The translations under genes were made by a program, and so were the position numbers. Source: Bacteroidota bacterium (GTDB lineage Bacteria; Bacteroidota; Rhodothermia; Rhodothermales; UBA10348). From it: a stretch of DNA of 49,036 nt. Positions 17,975 to 25,723 of this stretch are shown here, piece after piece. Location of the stretch: positions 1-49,036 of the forward strand of contig JAJCYR010000083.1 of NCBI GenBank assembly GCA_029262775.1, in the 5' to 3' direction. Position 1 is the stretch's first letter. Each line of letters begins with the position of its first letter. The notes beneath the pieces were generated by a model. That model did no database searches. It had not been told where the DNA came from and was given only the letters and a program-made list of their open reading frames with translations.

Positions 17975-19162
17975 TTAAAATCCAAAAGCAATCTGGATGG
18001 CGAGGCGGTTGTTGTCAATGCTGTGTTCCTCTTCATTGATGAGGTACTCCACTTTGACCACAACCGCTGGCTCGAACCAGTAGTCAAGCCCGAGGGCGAG
18101 TTGCTGCCCGGCATCCGTGACGACTTCTCCGTCGATGTCGCCTTCAAAAAGCTGGGTCCAGCGTGCTACCGGCTGCCACTTGCCCCACCGGTAGCCTGTC
18201 TGCACCCAGTAGCCGTTGCGCGTCAGGGTATCTGTGTCGTCCTCGTGGACTATGTCCTGCCAGGTTTGTATAAACTCACCGTGCACGGTGATGCTTCGGT
18301 GCCGCCCTTCAACGTGCGCCCCGAGGGCGCTGAAGCGGAGGTCACCTGCTGGGTCGAATGCGGCTGTCATACCGGAAACATTGACCTCGAAATAGGGGGC
18401 AATACCGAAACCAAGCCGACCGCCGATCAGCTTGTCCTCGTTGTTGTCCGTAAAGTCACCTCCAAAGGCGAGGCTCCCGGGATCGGCACTACCCCCTCCG
18501 CTGGCAAAGCTGACCGCCTTGGCCGCGATGGTACCCTCATCGTGCCCATCCCCTTCTTCGTCTCCGTCTTCGTCGTGTTCGTCTGCTGCCTGCATGGGCC
18601 CCTGCGTAATGAACGCCTCGGCCGTGATGGTTCTGAAGCGTCCCACATTGAAAGCACCACGTAATTGTACACCGACGTCCGAAAGAACGGGCAAGAGTGG
18701 ATCGGTCGGTGTAAGCGCACCGTGGCCGCCGTAGAGTGCCGGAGCACTGACCAGACGATTTATCCAGGTCGGGTGCAGCCGCTCCGAAAACGTGTTGAAG
18801 GGCAGGAGAAATTTGCCCGCTACCAGCGTCAGGTTGTTACTGAGAGCCATGTCCACCTGGGCATATTCAAGCGAAGTGGCCGTGACTTCCTCCTCAATCT
18901 CAAATTCAAGTTCTCCTTCGAAGAGAAAACGGTCGGAAACCTGGAAGAGCATGATGGGCGCAAAAATTGCCGAAAAGTCGTTGGGTTGCGAATCTTCAGC
19001 GAAAAGCGTCTGATAGCCAGCACCCCCGTAACCCGTGAGCAGGTAGCCTTGCCGGGGGAAAAAGCGCTGCGCATCGGCTTGATCCTGTGCGCTGGCCAGG
19101 TCCGAGCCGAAAAGAGCCAGTATGACGCATCCGAGAAAAAAAAGATGTAGCCGTTGGTTCAT
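17975..19162 (-). CDS. Outer-membrane beta-barrel (porin-like), first gene of operon (b)
   Basis: Starting at ATG 19162 (MNQRLHLFF) the protein has 395 residues and a signal peptide (DLASAQ/DQ). The body is a run of alternating amphipathic strands with Gly/aromatic girdles (YLLTGYGGAGYQTLF, FLFEGELEFEIEEE, LTLVAGKFLLPF), ending LAIQIAFGF with a terminal Phe for BAM insertion. A very acidic, His-containing loop (DEHDEDGDEEGDGHDEG, about 205-222) could attract cations. The family looks like phosphate-selective or OprP-like porins, but substrate is not readable. It lies 75 bp downstream of operator (b). Confidence 0.8.
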   Translation of the reverse strand: MNQRLHLFFLGCVILALFGSDLASAQDQADAQRFFPRQGYLLTGYGGAGYQTLFAEDSQPNDFSAIFAPIMLFQVSDRFLFEGELEFEIEEEVTATSLEYAQVDMALSNNLTLVAGKFLLPFNTFSERLHPTWINRLVSAPALYGGHGALTPTDPLLPVLSDVGVQLRGAFNVGRFRTITAEAFITQGPMQAADEHDEDGDEEGDGHDEGTIAAKAVSFASGGGSADPGSLAFGGDFTDNNEDKLIGGRLGFGIAPYFEVNVSGMTAAFDPAGDLRFSALGAHVEGRHRSITVHGEFIQTWQDIVHEDDTDTLTRNGYWVQTGYRWGKWQPVARWTQLFEGDIDGEVVTDAGQQLALGLDYWFEPAVVVKVEYLINEEEHSIDNNRLAIQIAFGF

Positions 19163-19236
19163 TGTCATCACCAATGTGGTGGATAAGGTGCGAGCTCAGC
19201 TGATCAGCTGAACCGCCCTAAAGGTGGGTCGGAAAC

Positions 19237-19276
19237 CCTTAAATGAACCTGAAAAAGGCCTTAAATAATTTTCAGG
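19237..19276 (-). promoter_or_regulatory. Operator (b): four heptamers in 11-bp register
   Basis: CCTTAAA (19237-19243), CCTGAAA (19248-19254), CCTTAAA (19259-19265) and inverted TTTCAGG (19270-19276) are each offset by exactly 11 bp. This is the cleanest of the three copies. On the minus strand it is followed after 14 nt by TTTAGG (19217-19222) as a weak -10 candidate, then by the barrel gene at 19162. Its distal half overlaps the last codons of the GAPDH gene that ends at 19261. It probably drives operon (b) through cusA. Confidence 0.75.
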
Positions 19277-20325
19277 TGCGCTGCGGGCACAAGTTCTCCG
19301 CTGATACCAAGCGCCGCATTGGTCTTCTCGATGGATCGTGCTCCGTCCGCTTCCAGTTCTGTCAGCGCCCGGATGGCGTCAATGGTCTCGGGGATGACGA
19401 TGGCCTGGTTGTCGACCATGTAGGCGTAAAACGCCTCGTCGCCCTGCACCGTGAGCATATCCTCCCAGAGCGCCACCTCGTAAAGGTTGTCGTGCGGACG
19501 GCCGAGGTCTGCCATTAGCTCTTTGACGGTATTGAGGGCTGTCAGCCCGTCTCCCGTGCGGATAAACGCGATCCGGGACGAGGTGCGGAAGGCGTTGAGG
19601 ACTTCCTCTTTGGGCACCTCGCGCGTAAGCTGGACGGCCCAGTAGTGAAGGTGGGCAATCGTCTCGGGCACCTTCACGGCCATCGTCACCACGTCGAGGT
19701 CGGGATCGACCGTCTGGGCATCAGGACCCTGGTGACTGGGGATGTCTGGTTCGGGTACGAGCGTGTTCATGATGCCGCCGAGGTGGCTTTCCCACGGATC
19801 GGTGGCACGGCGCAGGAGTGTACCGCGTGCCCGTTTCAGTAAGCCAGCCCGCTTGAGAGCTGAGAGCGTCCGGACCGTCGAGGTGGTGTTACATGAGACG
19901 ACACGGGTGGCGCCGCGTCCGAGGGCAGTCTCGTAATTGTTCTCAGCGGTGAATGAGTGGCCCGTCACAGCGTGCTTCTCGCCGCCCTGCACGATGAACT
20001 TGATACCGCGCTCGCGGTAGCGCTCAACATTCTCGGCGGCCACCTTCTTCGGCGTGCAATCCACGACAATATCGGCGGTCTCGAGAAGGTTGTCGAGGGT
20101 GCCTACCGGTTCTAGACCGGCTTCATGCATAGCGCGGACGTGGTCGGGCGTGGCCCCATAAAGCGGGTAACCTTTCATGCGGACCACGGCTACACGCCAG
20201 TCCGTCGCCACGTCAGCGACGCCAGCGAGGGTCATGTCTACCTGAGCTGTCACCGCATCGGCGACGCGTTTTCCAATGACACCATAGCCGTTGACGGCCA
20301 CCAGGATGTTGTGCGAGTTGGTCAT
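19261..20325 (-). CDS. Type II (archaeal-class) glyceraldehyde-3-phosphate dehydrogenase
   Basis: A 354-residue protein matching class II GAPDH, not the usual bacterial GapA. It has the N-terminal Rossmann motif VNGYGVIGKRVADAV, DIVVDCTPKKV, the FIVQGGEKH segment, the catalytic C145 in VVSCNTTSTVRT, LLRRATDPW and the HLHYWAVQ stretch. Class II GAPDH is typical of archaea, acts with NAD or NADP and is patchily present in bacteria. Finding it as the last gene of a metal-efflux operon suggests an accessory copy, perhaps a copper-tolerant replacement for the thiol-sensitive GapA or a partner of the MFS gene upstream. Active-site residues appear intact. Confidence 0.9.
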   Translation of the reverse strand: MTNSHNILVAVNGYGVIGKRVADAVTAQVDMTLAGVADVATDWRVAVVRMKGYPLYGATPDHVRAMHEAGLEPVGTLDNLLETADIVVDCTPKKVAAENVERYRERGIKFIVQGGEKHAVTGHSFTAENNYETALGRGATRVVSCNTTSTVRTLSALKRAGLLKRARGTLLRRATDPWESHLGGIMNTLVPEPDIPSHQGPDAQTVDPDLDVVTMAVKVPETIAHLHYWAVQLTREVPKEEVLNAFRTSSRIAFIRTGDGLTALNTVKELMADLGRPHDNLYEVALWEDMLTVQGDEAFYAYMVDNQAIVIPETIDAIRALTELEADGARSIEKTNAALGISGELVPAAHLKII

Positions 20326-20489
20326 GATTGTTCCTCTTGTATACGTGTTTGGGTTGGCTTAGAAGCGTGTTGATCACGAATGGGGGTTGTCATTCTGGGA
20401 GATGGTCCCGATTCCACGCTCCGCGTCAAACCATTCGACGGTGTGCCCTTCGTATGCATGATTTTCCCTCTGATCAATGCGTCAAAATG

Positions 20490-21734
20490 CTATGTGTTGG
20501 TGGCCATTGATACCTGGACGGGGCTGGGGGACAGCCTGCGTCCCAGGCCCCAGATTCCGGCAGCTACGACGAGGGTCAGGCCAGCCGTCACCTGAAAGGG
20601 AAGGTCTACCTGCCAGCCGAAGAGCAGCCCACCGAGGAGCGGCCCGATAATCTGCCCGAGGCTGCTGAAGGTATTTTGCAAGCCCAGCCCAGCCCCGGCG
20701 TGCGACCCGCTGCGATTGGCTATGAGTGTGAGCAGGTTCGGTGTGACGAGGGCAACGCCAAGCGCCAGCAGCCCCACCACAGCCAGCACCGCCGGTACCG
20801 CGCGTACCCACAGCAGCAGGCTCAGGCCTACTCCAAGCATGGCGAAGCCGGCGGCAATCTGCTGCCGCGCAAGGACCCGTCCCGTCAGAAAGCCCACCAC
20901 GCCGCCCTGAAACACCGCCATCACCAGCCCGCAGAGGGCAAACGCATAGCCGATCTCCGCCATGCCGAAGCGCAGCACCTGGTCCGCATAGAGGGCAAAG
21001 ACCGCTTCGAAGAGCGTGAGCGCGGCCTGGCTGAAGAACACTAGCGCGAGCACATCCTTCAGGCGCATCCCGAGATCGGCCCACCGCACGGGGGATCGGA
21101 CAGCTGCCGACGTACGGGAGGTTTCCATCGATTCCGGTAGCCAGACCATCACGAGCGGGAGCGTAGCCAGGGCCAGCACTGCCGCTGCAAAGAAAGGTAT
21201 GGAGAATCCGTCGAAGACGAGATGACCCGGTGCGGTACCCAGGTGCCAGTCTCGGCGGGCCAGGAGTGCACTCAGGACCGGGCCAACGAAAAACCCGAGG
21301 CTGAGAGCCGTGCCCATCCACGCCATCCCGCGCCCACGGGTTTTTTCCGGCAAGGTGTCCGCTACGTAGGCAGAAGCCGCTGTCAGCAGCGCCGCCGAAA
21401 AGACCCCGGCAACCAACCGTGCGCCGTAGAGCAGCGGTAGCGACGTACCCAGTCCGAAGACGGCCTGTGTCAGCGCGAAGCCGCCCAGCCCGATCACGAC
21501 CAGCGGCTTGCGCCCGTACCGGTCCGACCACAGGCCCCAGAGTGGTGACACCCCTAATTGTGTCAGCGCATAGGCGCTCGTCAGTGCACCCACATGGAAG
21601 GCGACCGCCTCCCGCGAGGCCGCGTCGCCGAGCGCCAGCCGTTCGACGAAAAACGGTAGCACCGGTAGGGTGATGCCGAAGCCGATCATGGCGATGAAGA
21701 GGGTAAAAAAGAGGAGCACCAGATGTTTATTCAT
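20490..21734 (-). CDS. MFS efflux transporter, TetA/DHA1-like
   Basis: A 414-residue, 12-helix major facilitator. The N-terminal half has PVLPFFVERLA and motif A, GLWSDRYGRKPLVV, followed by ARLVAGVFSAALLTAASAYVAD, typical of the TetA/DHA1 drug:H+ antiporters. The substrate cannot be assigned. It lies 53 bp after the CDF transporter and 164 bp before the class II GAPDH gene. Its sequence does not look like ArsJ, the MFS partner of GAPDH in arsenate detoxification. Membership of the metal operon may be incidental, or it may export a metabolite made by the adjacent GAPDH. Confidence 0.88.
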   Translation of the reverse strand: MNKHLVLLFFTLFIAMIGFGITLPVLPFFVERLALGDAASREAVAFHVGALTSAYALTQLGVSPLWGLWSDRYGRKPLVVIGLGGFALTQAVFGLGTSLPLLYGARLVAGVFSAALLTAASAYVADTLPEKTRGRGMAWMGTALSLGFFVGPVLSALLARRDWHLGTAPGHLVFDGFSIPFFAAAVLALATLPLVMVWLPESMETSRTSAAVRSPVRWADLGMRLKDVLALVFFSQAALTLFEAVFALYADQVLRFGMAEIGYAFALCGLVMAVFQGGVVGFLTGRVLARQQIAAGFAMLGVGLSLLLWVRAVPAVLAVVGLLALGVALVTPNLLTLIANRSGSHAGAGLGLQNTFSSLGQIIGPLLGGLLFGWQVDLPFQVTAGLTLVVAAGIWGLGRRLSPSPVQVSMATNT

Positions 21735-21787
21735 GGAGACGTATGCAGCAATGCTCTGATTCTACAGTAGAATCAATTTCAGCTTCT

Positions 21788-22705
21788 TCAATACGTGATC
21801 TCTTGCGCTACCTCGCGCTCCAGGCACTCGGTTTCGAGCTGCACGGTCGAGAAATAGATATCGAACCGGTCTACGAGCAACCGGAAGATGGTGTGCTGAA
21901 GCGTTTCGGCCCCTTCATAGCCGTCCACAAGTACGTGCATCGAGACCAGGTTCTTGCCGGTGGTAAGCACCCGCGCATGCACGTGGTGCACGTCGAGGAC
22001 GCCTGGCAGGGCTTCAACGGCTTCCTCCAGGGCGGCGAGGTCGAGGTCCTGGGGCACCGTGTCGAGCAGGATGTCCAGGGCCTGACGGATGATACCCCAG
22101 GAGGCCCACAGCAGCACCACCCCGAAGACCATGCCCAGGATCGGGTCGATAGCCAGGAACCCGGTGAAGCGGATCACCAGCGCCGCCACGATAATAAGCA
22201 GGCTCCCAACAAAGGTTTGCAGGACGTGCCAGAAGGCCCCCTTCATGTTCAGGTTGCCCTTCTGCCTGCTGTATAGGAGCCGGAGCGAAATCACTTCCGT
22301 GATCAAACCACCCACGGCCGCCAGGAACATCGGCCCGGTTGGCACATCCACCGGGTTTTGCAGCCGGTTGACACCCATCCACATGATGTACAGGGCCATG
22401 ATGAGCAGAAAGAGGCCGTTGAAAAGTGCACCCACGATCTCGGCCCGGATCAGGCCAAAAGTGGCCCGCTCCGTCGCCGGGCGGGCCGCGTAGCGCCCGG
22501 CGACGAGCGCGATGAGGACCCCGCCCACTGCCGAGAAGGTGTGGAACGCGTCCGAGGTGACGGCCACCGAGCCGGTCCACAGCCCGATACCGAGCTCTAT
22601 GAAGAAGTAGACACCTGTGAGCCACCCCGATATTTTGAGAGCACGGGTGTTGCCTTCCGTGGCGGTCGGCATGGTGTGCCCGGTAGTACCTGATGACTGC
22701 TGCAT
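21788..22705 (-). CDS. Cation diffusion facilitator transporter with altered site-A residues
   Basis: A 305-residue CDF protein with six membrane helices and a C-terminal cytoplasmic ferredoxin-like domain (LEEAVEALPGVLDVHHVHARVL). In CzcD/ZitB-type members the TM2 metal site reads D-x2-H-x3-D and TM5 reads H-x3-D. Here TM2 is SDAFHTFSA (D52, H55, then A59) and TM5 is HVLQT (H160, then T164). Both aspartates of the usual transport site are replaced while both histidines remain, so metal specificity is probably altered or transport impaired. It sits in operon (c) between DUF5676 and the MFS gene. Confidence 0.9.
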   Translation of the reverse strand: MQQSSGTTGHTMPTATEGNTRALKISGWLTGVYFFIELGIGLWTGSVAVTSDAFHTFSAVGGVLIALVAGRYAARPATERATFGLIRAEIVGALFNGLFLLIMALYIMWMGVNRLQNPVDVPTGPMFLAAVGGLITEVISLRLLYSRQKGNLNMKGAFWHVLQTFVGSLLIIVAALVIRFTGFLAIDPILGMVFGVVLLWASWGIIRQALDILLDTVPQDLDLAALEEAVEALPGVLDVHHVHARVLTTGKNLVSMHVLVDGYEGAETLQHTIFRLLVDRFDIYFSTVQLETECLEREVAQEITY

Positions 22706-22747
22706 TGCTTTTCTATATCCAGGTGTGATGACATGAATGAAGGGCTA

Positions 22748-23017
22748 TTACGTCGTGGCGGGCTTGCCCCAGCGTCGGTAGAGGGCGTTGTAGATCGGCG
22801 AAAACACAAGCCCGATATACGCGCCCCAGAGGAAGCTCTCGACCAGCCCCAGCAGGAAGCTGCTGAAGCTGATCCACTCGAACGCGGGCAGTACGATTTC
22901 CAGGAACTCGTGCATGTGAAGGCTATTGGGCGTAAGAAGCCCGAAGAGCACACAGGCCACATAGCTGACGCTGGTGAATAGGCCCAGTGCCCAGGTGATG
23001 AGTTTGGTATTCAGCAT
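22748..23017 (-). CDS. DUF5676-like small membrane protein
   Basis: An 89-residue protein with two membrane helices (about 9-29, with SVSYVACVLFGLL, and 50-75, with FSSFLLGLVESFLWGAYIGL) and a short basic C-terminus (YRRWGKPATT). The pattern LxFGLLTP..LHMHEFLE..LPAFEW resembles the DUF5676 family, common beside copper ATPases. No function is known. It lies between the small His/Gly-rich protein and the CDF gene in operon (c). Confidence 0.75.
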   Translation of the reverse strand: MLNTKLITWALGLFTSVSYVACVLFGLLTPNSLHMHEFLEIVLPAFEWISFSSFLLGLVESFLWGAYIGLVFSPIYNALYRRWGKPATT

Positions 23018-23037
23018 GGTGACCTCTCGTTTGTTTG

Positions 23038-23226
23038 TTAGTCGGAAGCGCGGCGCCTGTCGGTTTTGCTCATTCCCTGCTGGCTATTGTCGGCATGCCC
23101 TGCGTGCGACGGTCCATGGCCTCCGTGACCTCCGTGGCCTCCGTGGCCTCCGTGACCAAACATGTGTAGGACGATGAACGCTACCAGTAGCAGGAAGAAA
23201 AACCAGTTCTCCGTGAACCATTCCAT
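23038..23226 (-). CDS. Small membrane protein with a Gly-Gly-His tail (DUF2933-like)
   Basis: A 62-residue protein starting at ATG 23226 (MEWFTENWFFFLLLVAF). One membrane helix is followed by HMFGHGGHGGHGGHGGHGPSH, which is four GGH units in tandem, and a polar tail. The layout resembles DUF2933 proteins found with copper ATPases. The GGH array could bind copper or nickel; that is inference. A longer frame to 23361 would add 45 residues without a recognisable feature and is not preferred. Confidence 0.7.
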   Translation of the reverse strand: MEWFTENWFFFLLLVAFIVLHMFGHGGHGGHGGHGGHGPSHAGHADNSQQGMSKTDRRRASD

Positions 23227-23324
23227 CTTATGTCTCCGTGTGGTTTGTGTACGTGTGCGAAGGAGGATGTGGCATGTCGTCGCTTGTCGGTAGACAGGTT
23301 CCAGGTCTTGAAGGGCTTCATTGG

Positions 23325-24503
23325 TCAGGATACAGGCGTCACCAAATGATCCTGGACACAATCGTCAACTTCGGTTGACTCGTCGAGCCGGGCGTGCTCG
23401 CACCAAAGGCACTGGCAGTGCTCTCCGTGGCAGGCAGGCTCCGCAAGCATCGGATGGGACCCTTGCCGGGCGATCTCGTGCAGCAGCGATTTGGTGTCTG
23501 TGGACAGGTATTGCCGCCGGAGGACCGCCATTACATTGTTGTCTGCCGCTTTGTGCAGCGCCCAATTATAGCCATTATGGCCTAACTGACGAAAGATGAC
23601 ACGGTTGGCGAGCGATACCTCCTGCCTCGGCACAATGTATCGTTGGCACAGGTCATCATAGTCCTCGCCCATGACGATGGCCCGGGCGGCCAGAATACCC
23701 GAGATCAGAGCGTAGCGCAGTCCAAACCCCCAGAGTGCATCCTGGAAACCGGCACGCTCGCCCACGAAATACAGCCGGTCGCCGCGGGTCCAGGGCGGGG
23801 ACATGCTGAAATTCACGAAGCCCTGCACGTGGCGGGGCGAACGAACTTCAAGGCCGAGCTCGTGGCGTACAGCATCGAGCGTCTGGTCGAGGTGAGCGAA
23901 CATGGGTGCCGTCTCGTCGAAGCACCAGCTTGAGAGCGTAGCCCGGCCCTCACGGATGAGCAGCGAGGCGTGTCCTCCGGGGGCGAGGTGGTCGTCGAGG
24001 AAGCCCATACAGGCATCGGGGTGCGAGGTCTCAAAGACGAGCTGCTCCACATGGGCGTCTGCCGTATGTGCTCCCGTTGCCACGATGGTGCGTGTGGCGT
24101 CGGTATGCTCGACGCGTTCGCCGAAGCGGATTTCGGCTCCCGCCGCCAGTGCCTGCTCTTTCAGGCCGCGGTCCAGGGCCCCCACGTCGCCTCCGCGCTC
24201 AACCTGGTAGAACAGGGGGCGCGTAGCGGTAAGGGCGTGAGGATGGCGCTCGGGACCATAAAATGTGGTCGCCTGAACAGGCTCGCAATGGAAGTTCATG
24301 GCAATGCCGAGCCCCGCCAGCAGGGCCGTAACGTCCTCTTCGGTCGACCAGTTTTCCAGGCACTGCAGCGCACCGCCGAAGCGGACACCTACGTCTTCGG
24401 CCTGCTCAAAGACAACCGGCTTTAAACCTACACGGGCTAGATATAGCGCCGCGGTCAGACCTGCCGGGCCCGCTCCGATGATGTGTATGTTTGGCTTACT
24501 CAT
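23325..24503 (-). CDS. FAD-dependent oxidoreductase with C-terminal Cys cluster (paralogue A)
   Basis: A 392-residue flavoprotein resembling the geranylgeranyl-reductase/PHBH superfamily. It has the FAD-binding GxGxxG motif IHIIGAGPAGLTAALYLAR at 7-25, a TIVATGA segment and the second FAD contact RLYFVGERAGFQDALWGFG. Its last 35 residues hold five cysteines in the pattern C-x4-C-x-C-x2-C-x13-C (C358, C363, C365, C368, C382). The upstream paralogue has the same five at the same numbers. The family usually reduces C=C bonds or hydroxylates; with this tail, reduction or binding of a metal ion is a plausible alternative. Its start overlaps the upstream paralogue by 8 bp. Confidence 0.85.
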   Translation of the reverse strand: MSKPNIHIIGAGPAGLTAALYLARVGLKPVVFEQAEDVGVRFGGALQCLENWSTEEDVTALLAGLGIAMNFHCEPVQATTFYGPERHPHALTATRPLFYQVERGGDVGALDRGLKEQALAAGAEIRFGERVEHTDATRTIVATGAHTADAHVEQLVFETSHPDACMGFLDDHLAPGGHASLLIREGRATLSSWCFDETAPMFAHLDQTLDAVRHELGLEVRSPRHVQGFVNFSMSPPWTRGDRLYFVGERAGFQDALWGFGLRYALISGILAARAIVMGEDYDDLCQRYIVPRQEVSLANRVIFRQLGHNGYNWALHKAADNNVMAVLRRQYLSTDTKSLLHEIARQGSHPMLAEPACHGEHCQCLWCEHARLDESTEVDDCVQDHLVTPVS

Positions 24504-25692
24504 GGTGTTCAGTAGCTGGGGACGATTTTTTCAAGTAGGGTGCCACACAGCCATCCATCTCGGCGGTATCTATCTGCTTGCCGTGCACGCACCAGAGGCA
24601 TGCACACGCTTCGTCCCGGCAAGCCTGCTCCCGCAGGTGGGGATGAATGCGCCGCTTCGCTATTTGATAGAGCAAATGCTTTGCCTGCGAAGGCAGGTGG
24701 TGCTCACGCAGCTTTGCAATAACGTCCAGACCGGTCAGGCGGCGTAAGACCCATTCGTACCCATGGTTGCCGAGTTGACTGAAGATCAAGCGGTTCGCCT
24801 GGGCGGTTTCCAGCCGAGGCACCAGGTGCTCCTGACACAGCGCATCATAGTCTTCGCCGTTTACGATGGCCCGTGCTGCCAGCACGCCCGATTGCAGGGC
24901 GTAGCGCAGTCCGAACCCCCAAAGGGCATCCTGAAAACCAGCGCGCTCCCCGACGAAATAGAGCCGGTCGTTCCGCGTCCAGGGTGGGGTGATCCCAAAG
25001 TTGATATACCCGCCGAATGTGCGGGCTTGTCGGACGTCCAGGTCTACCGTGTTCAGGATCGTCTCCAACGCACGCTCGAAGTACTGAGGGGCCTGCTGGA
25101 AGTCGTCGAAGAGGCAGGTGGCGAGGGTAGCTCGGCCCTGGTGGATGAGCAGGTAGGCGTAGCCGCGTGGGGCGAGGTGATCTCCCAGGAAGCCGAAGTA
25201 GGCATCGGGGTGCGATGTCTCGAATACCATGCCGCGGGCAATGGCGTCCGGCGCACGAGGACCGGTAGCGACGATCACCTTCTCGGCCGTAGCCTGCTCT
25301 ACTTTCTCCCCGAATCGAATCTCGACGCCCGCTTTCAGGGCTTGCCGCTTCAGTCCCTGATCCAGCGAGTTGGGGCCGCTCCCGCGCTCCACGAGATAGA
25401 ACAGGGGCCGCGTCGTCTGCACCTCGTAGGCGTGTCCAGAGGGTCCATAGAACGTGCCCGTATCATAGGGTGCGCATTCGAAGTTTGCGTCGATGCCCAG
25501 CGTAGCCAGCACCTCCGTCACATCTTCGTCGGTGGACCAGTTTTCCAGCCCTTGGAAATCCCCATTGAACCGGGCGCCGACGTCCGGCGCCTGCTCAAAG
25601 ACGACAGGATGCCATCCGGCATGCGCCAGGTACAGCGCGGCGGCCAGCCCCGCTGGTCCGGCTCCTATAATATGGACGTATGGTCTCGCCAT
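24496..25692 (-). CDS. FAD-dependent oxidoreductase with C-terminal Cys cluster (paralogue B)
   Basis: Starting at ATG 25692 the protein has 398 residues; an upstream start at 25764 would overlap the ATPase gene. It is a clear paralogue of the next gene along its full length: VHIIGAGPAGLAAALYLAH at the N-terminus, the LENWSTDEDVTEVL stretch, VIVATGPRA, RLYFVGERAGFQDALWGFG and the tail CRDEACACLWCVHGK with cysteines 358, 363, 365, 368 and 382. It lies 31 bp after the copper ATPase gene and overlaps paralogue A by 8 bp. The duplication looks old, since the two differ widely outside the motifs. Confidence 0.85.
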   Translation of the reverse strand: MARPYVHIIGAGPAGLAAALYLAHAGWHPVVFEQAPDVGARFNGDFQGLENWSTDEDVTEVLATLGIDANFECAPYDTGTFYGPSGHAYEVQTTRPLFYLVERGSGPNSLDQGLKRQALKAGVEIRFGEKVEQATAEKVIVATGPRAPDAIARGMVFETSHPDAYFGFLGDHLAPRGYAYLLIHQGRATLATCLFDDFQQAPQYFERALETILNTVDLDVRQARTFGGYINFGITPPWTRNDRLYFVGERAGFQDALWGFGLRYALQSGVLAARAIVNGEDYDALCQEHLVPRLETAQANRLIFSQLGNHGYEWVLRRLTGLDVIAKLREHHLPSQAKHLLYQIAKRRIHPHLREQACRDEACACLWCVHGKQIDTAEMDGCVAPYLKKSSPATEHHE

Positions 25693-25723
25693 AATGCTTT
25701 TAATGGGTGTATGTCTGAGGTAT

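Noticed and set aside
20490..21734. ArsJ, organoarsenical exporter paired with GAPDH
   Set aside because: Motif A and helix 1-4 sequences are TetA/DHA1-like and there is no arsenical gene nearby; kept only as an analogy.
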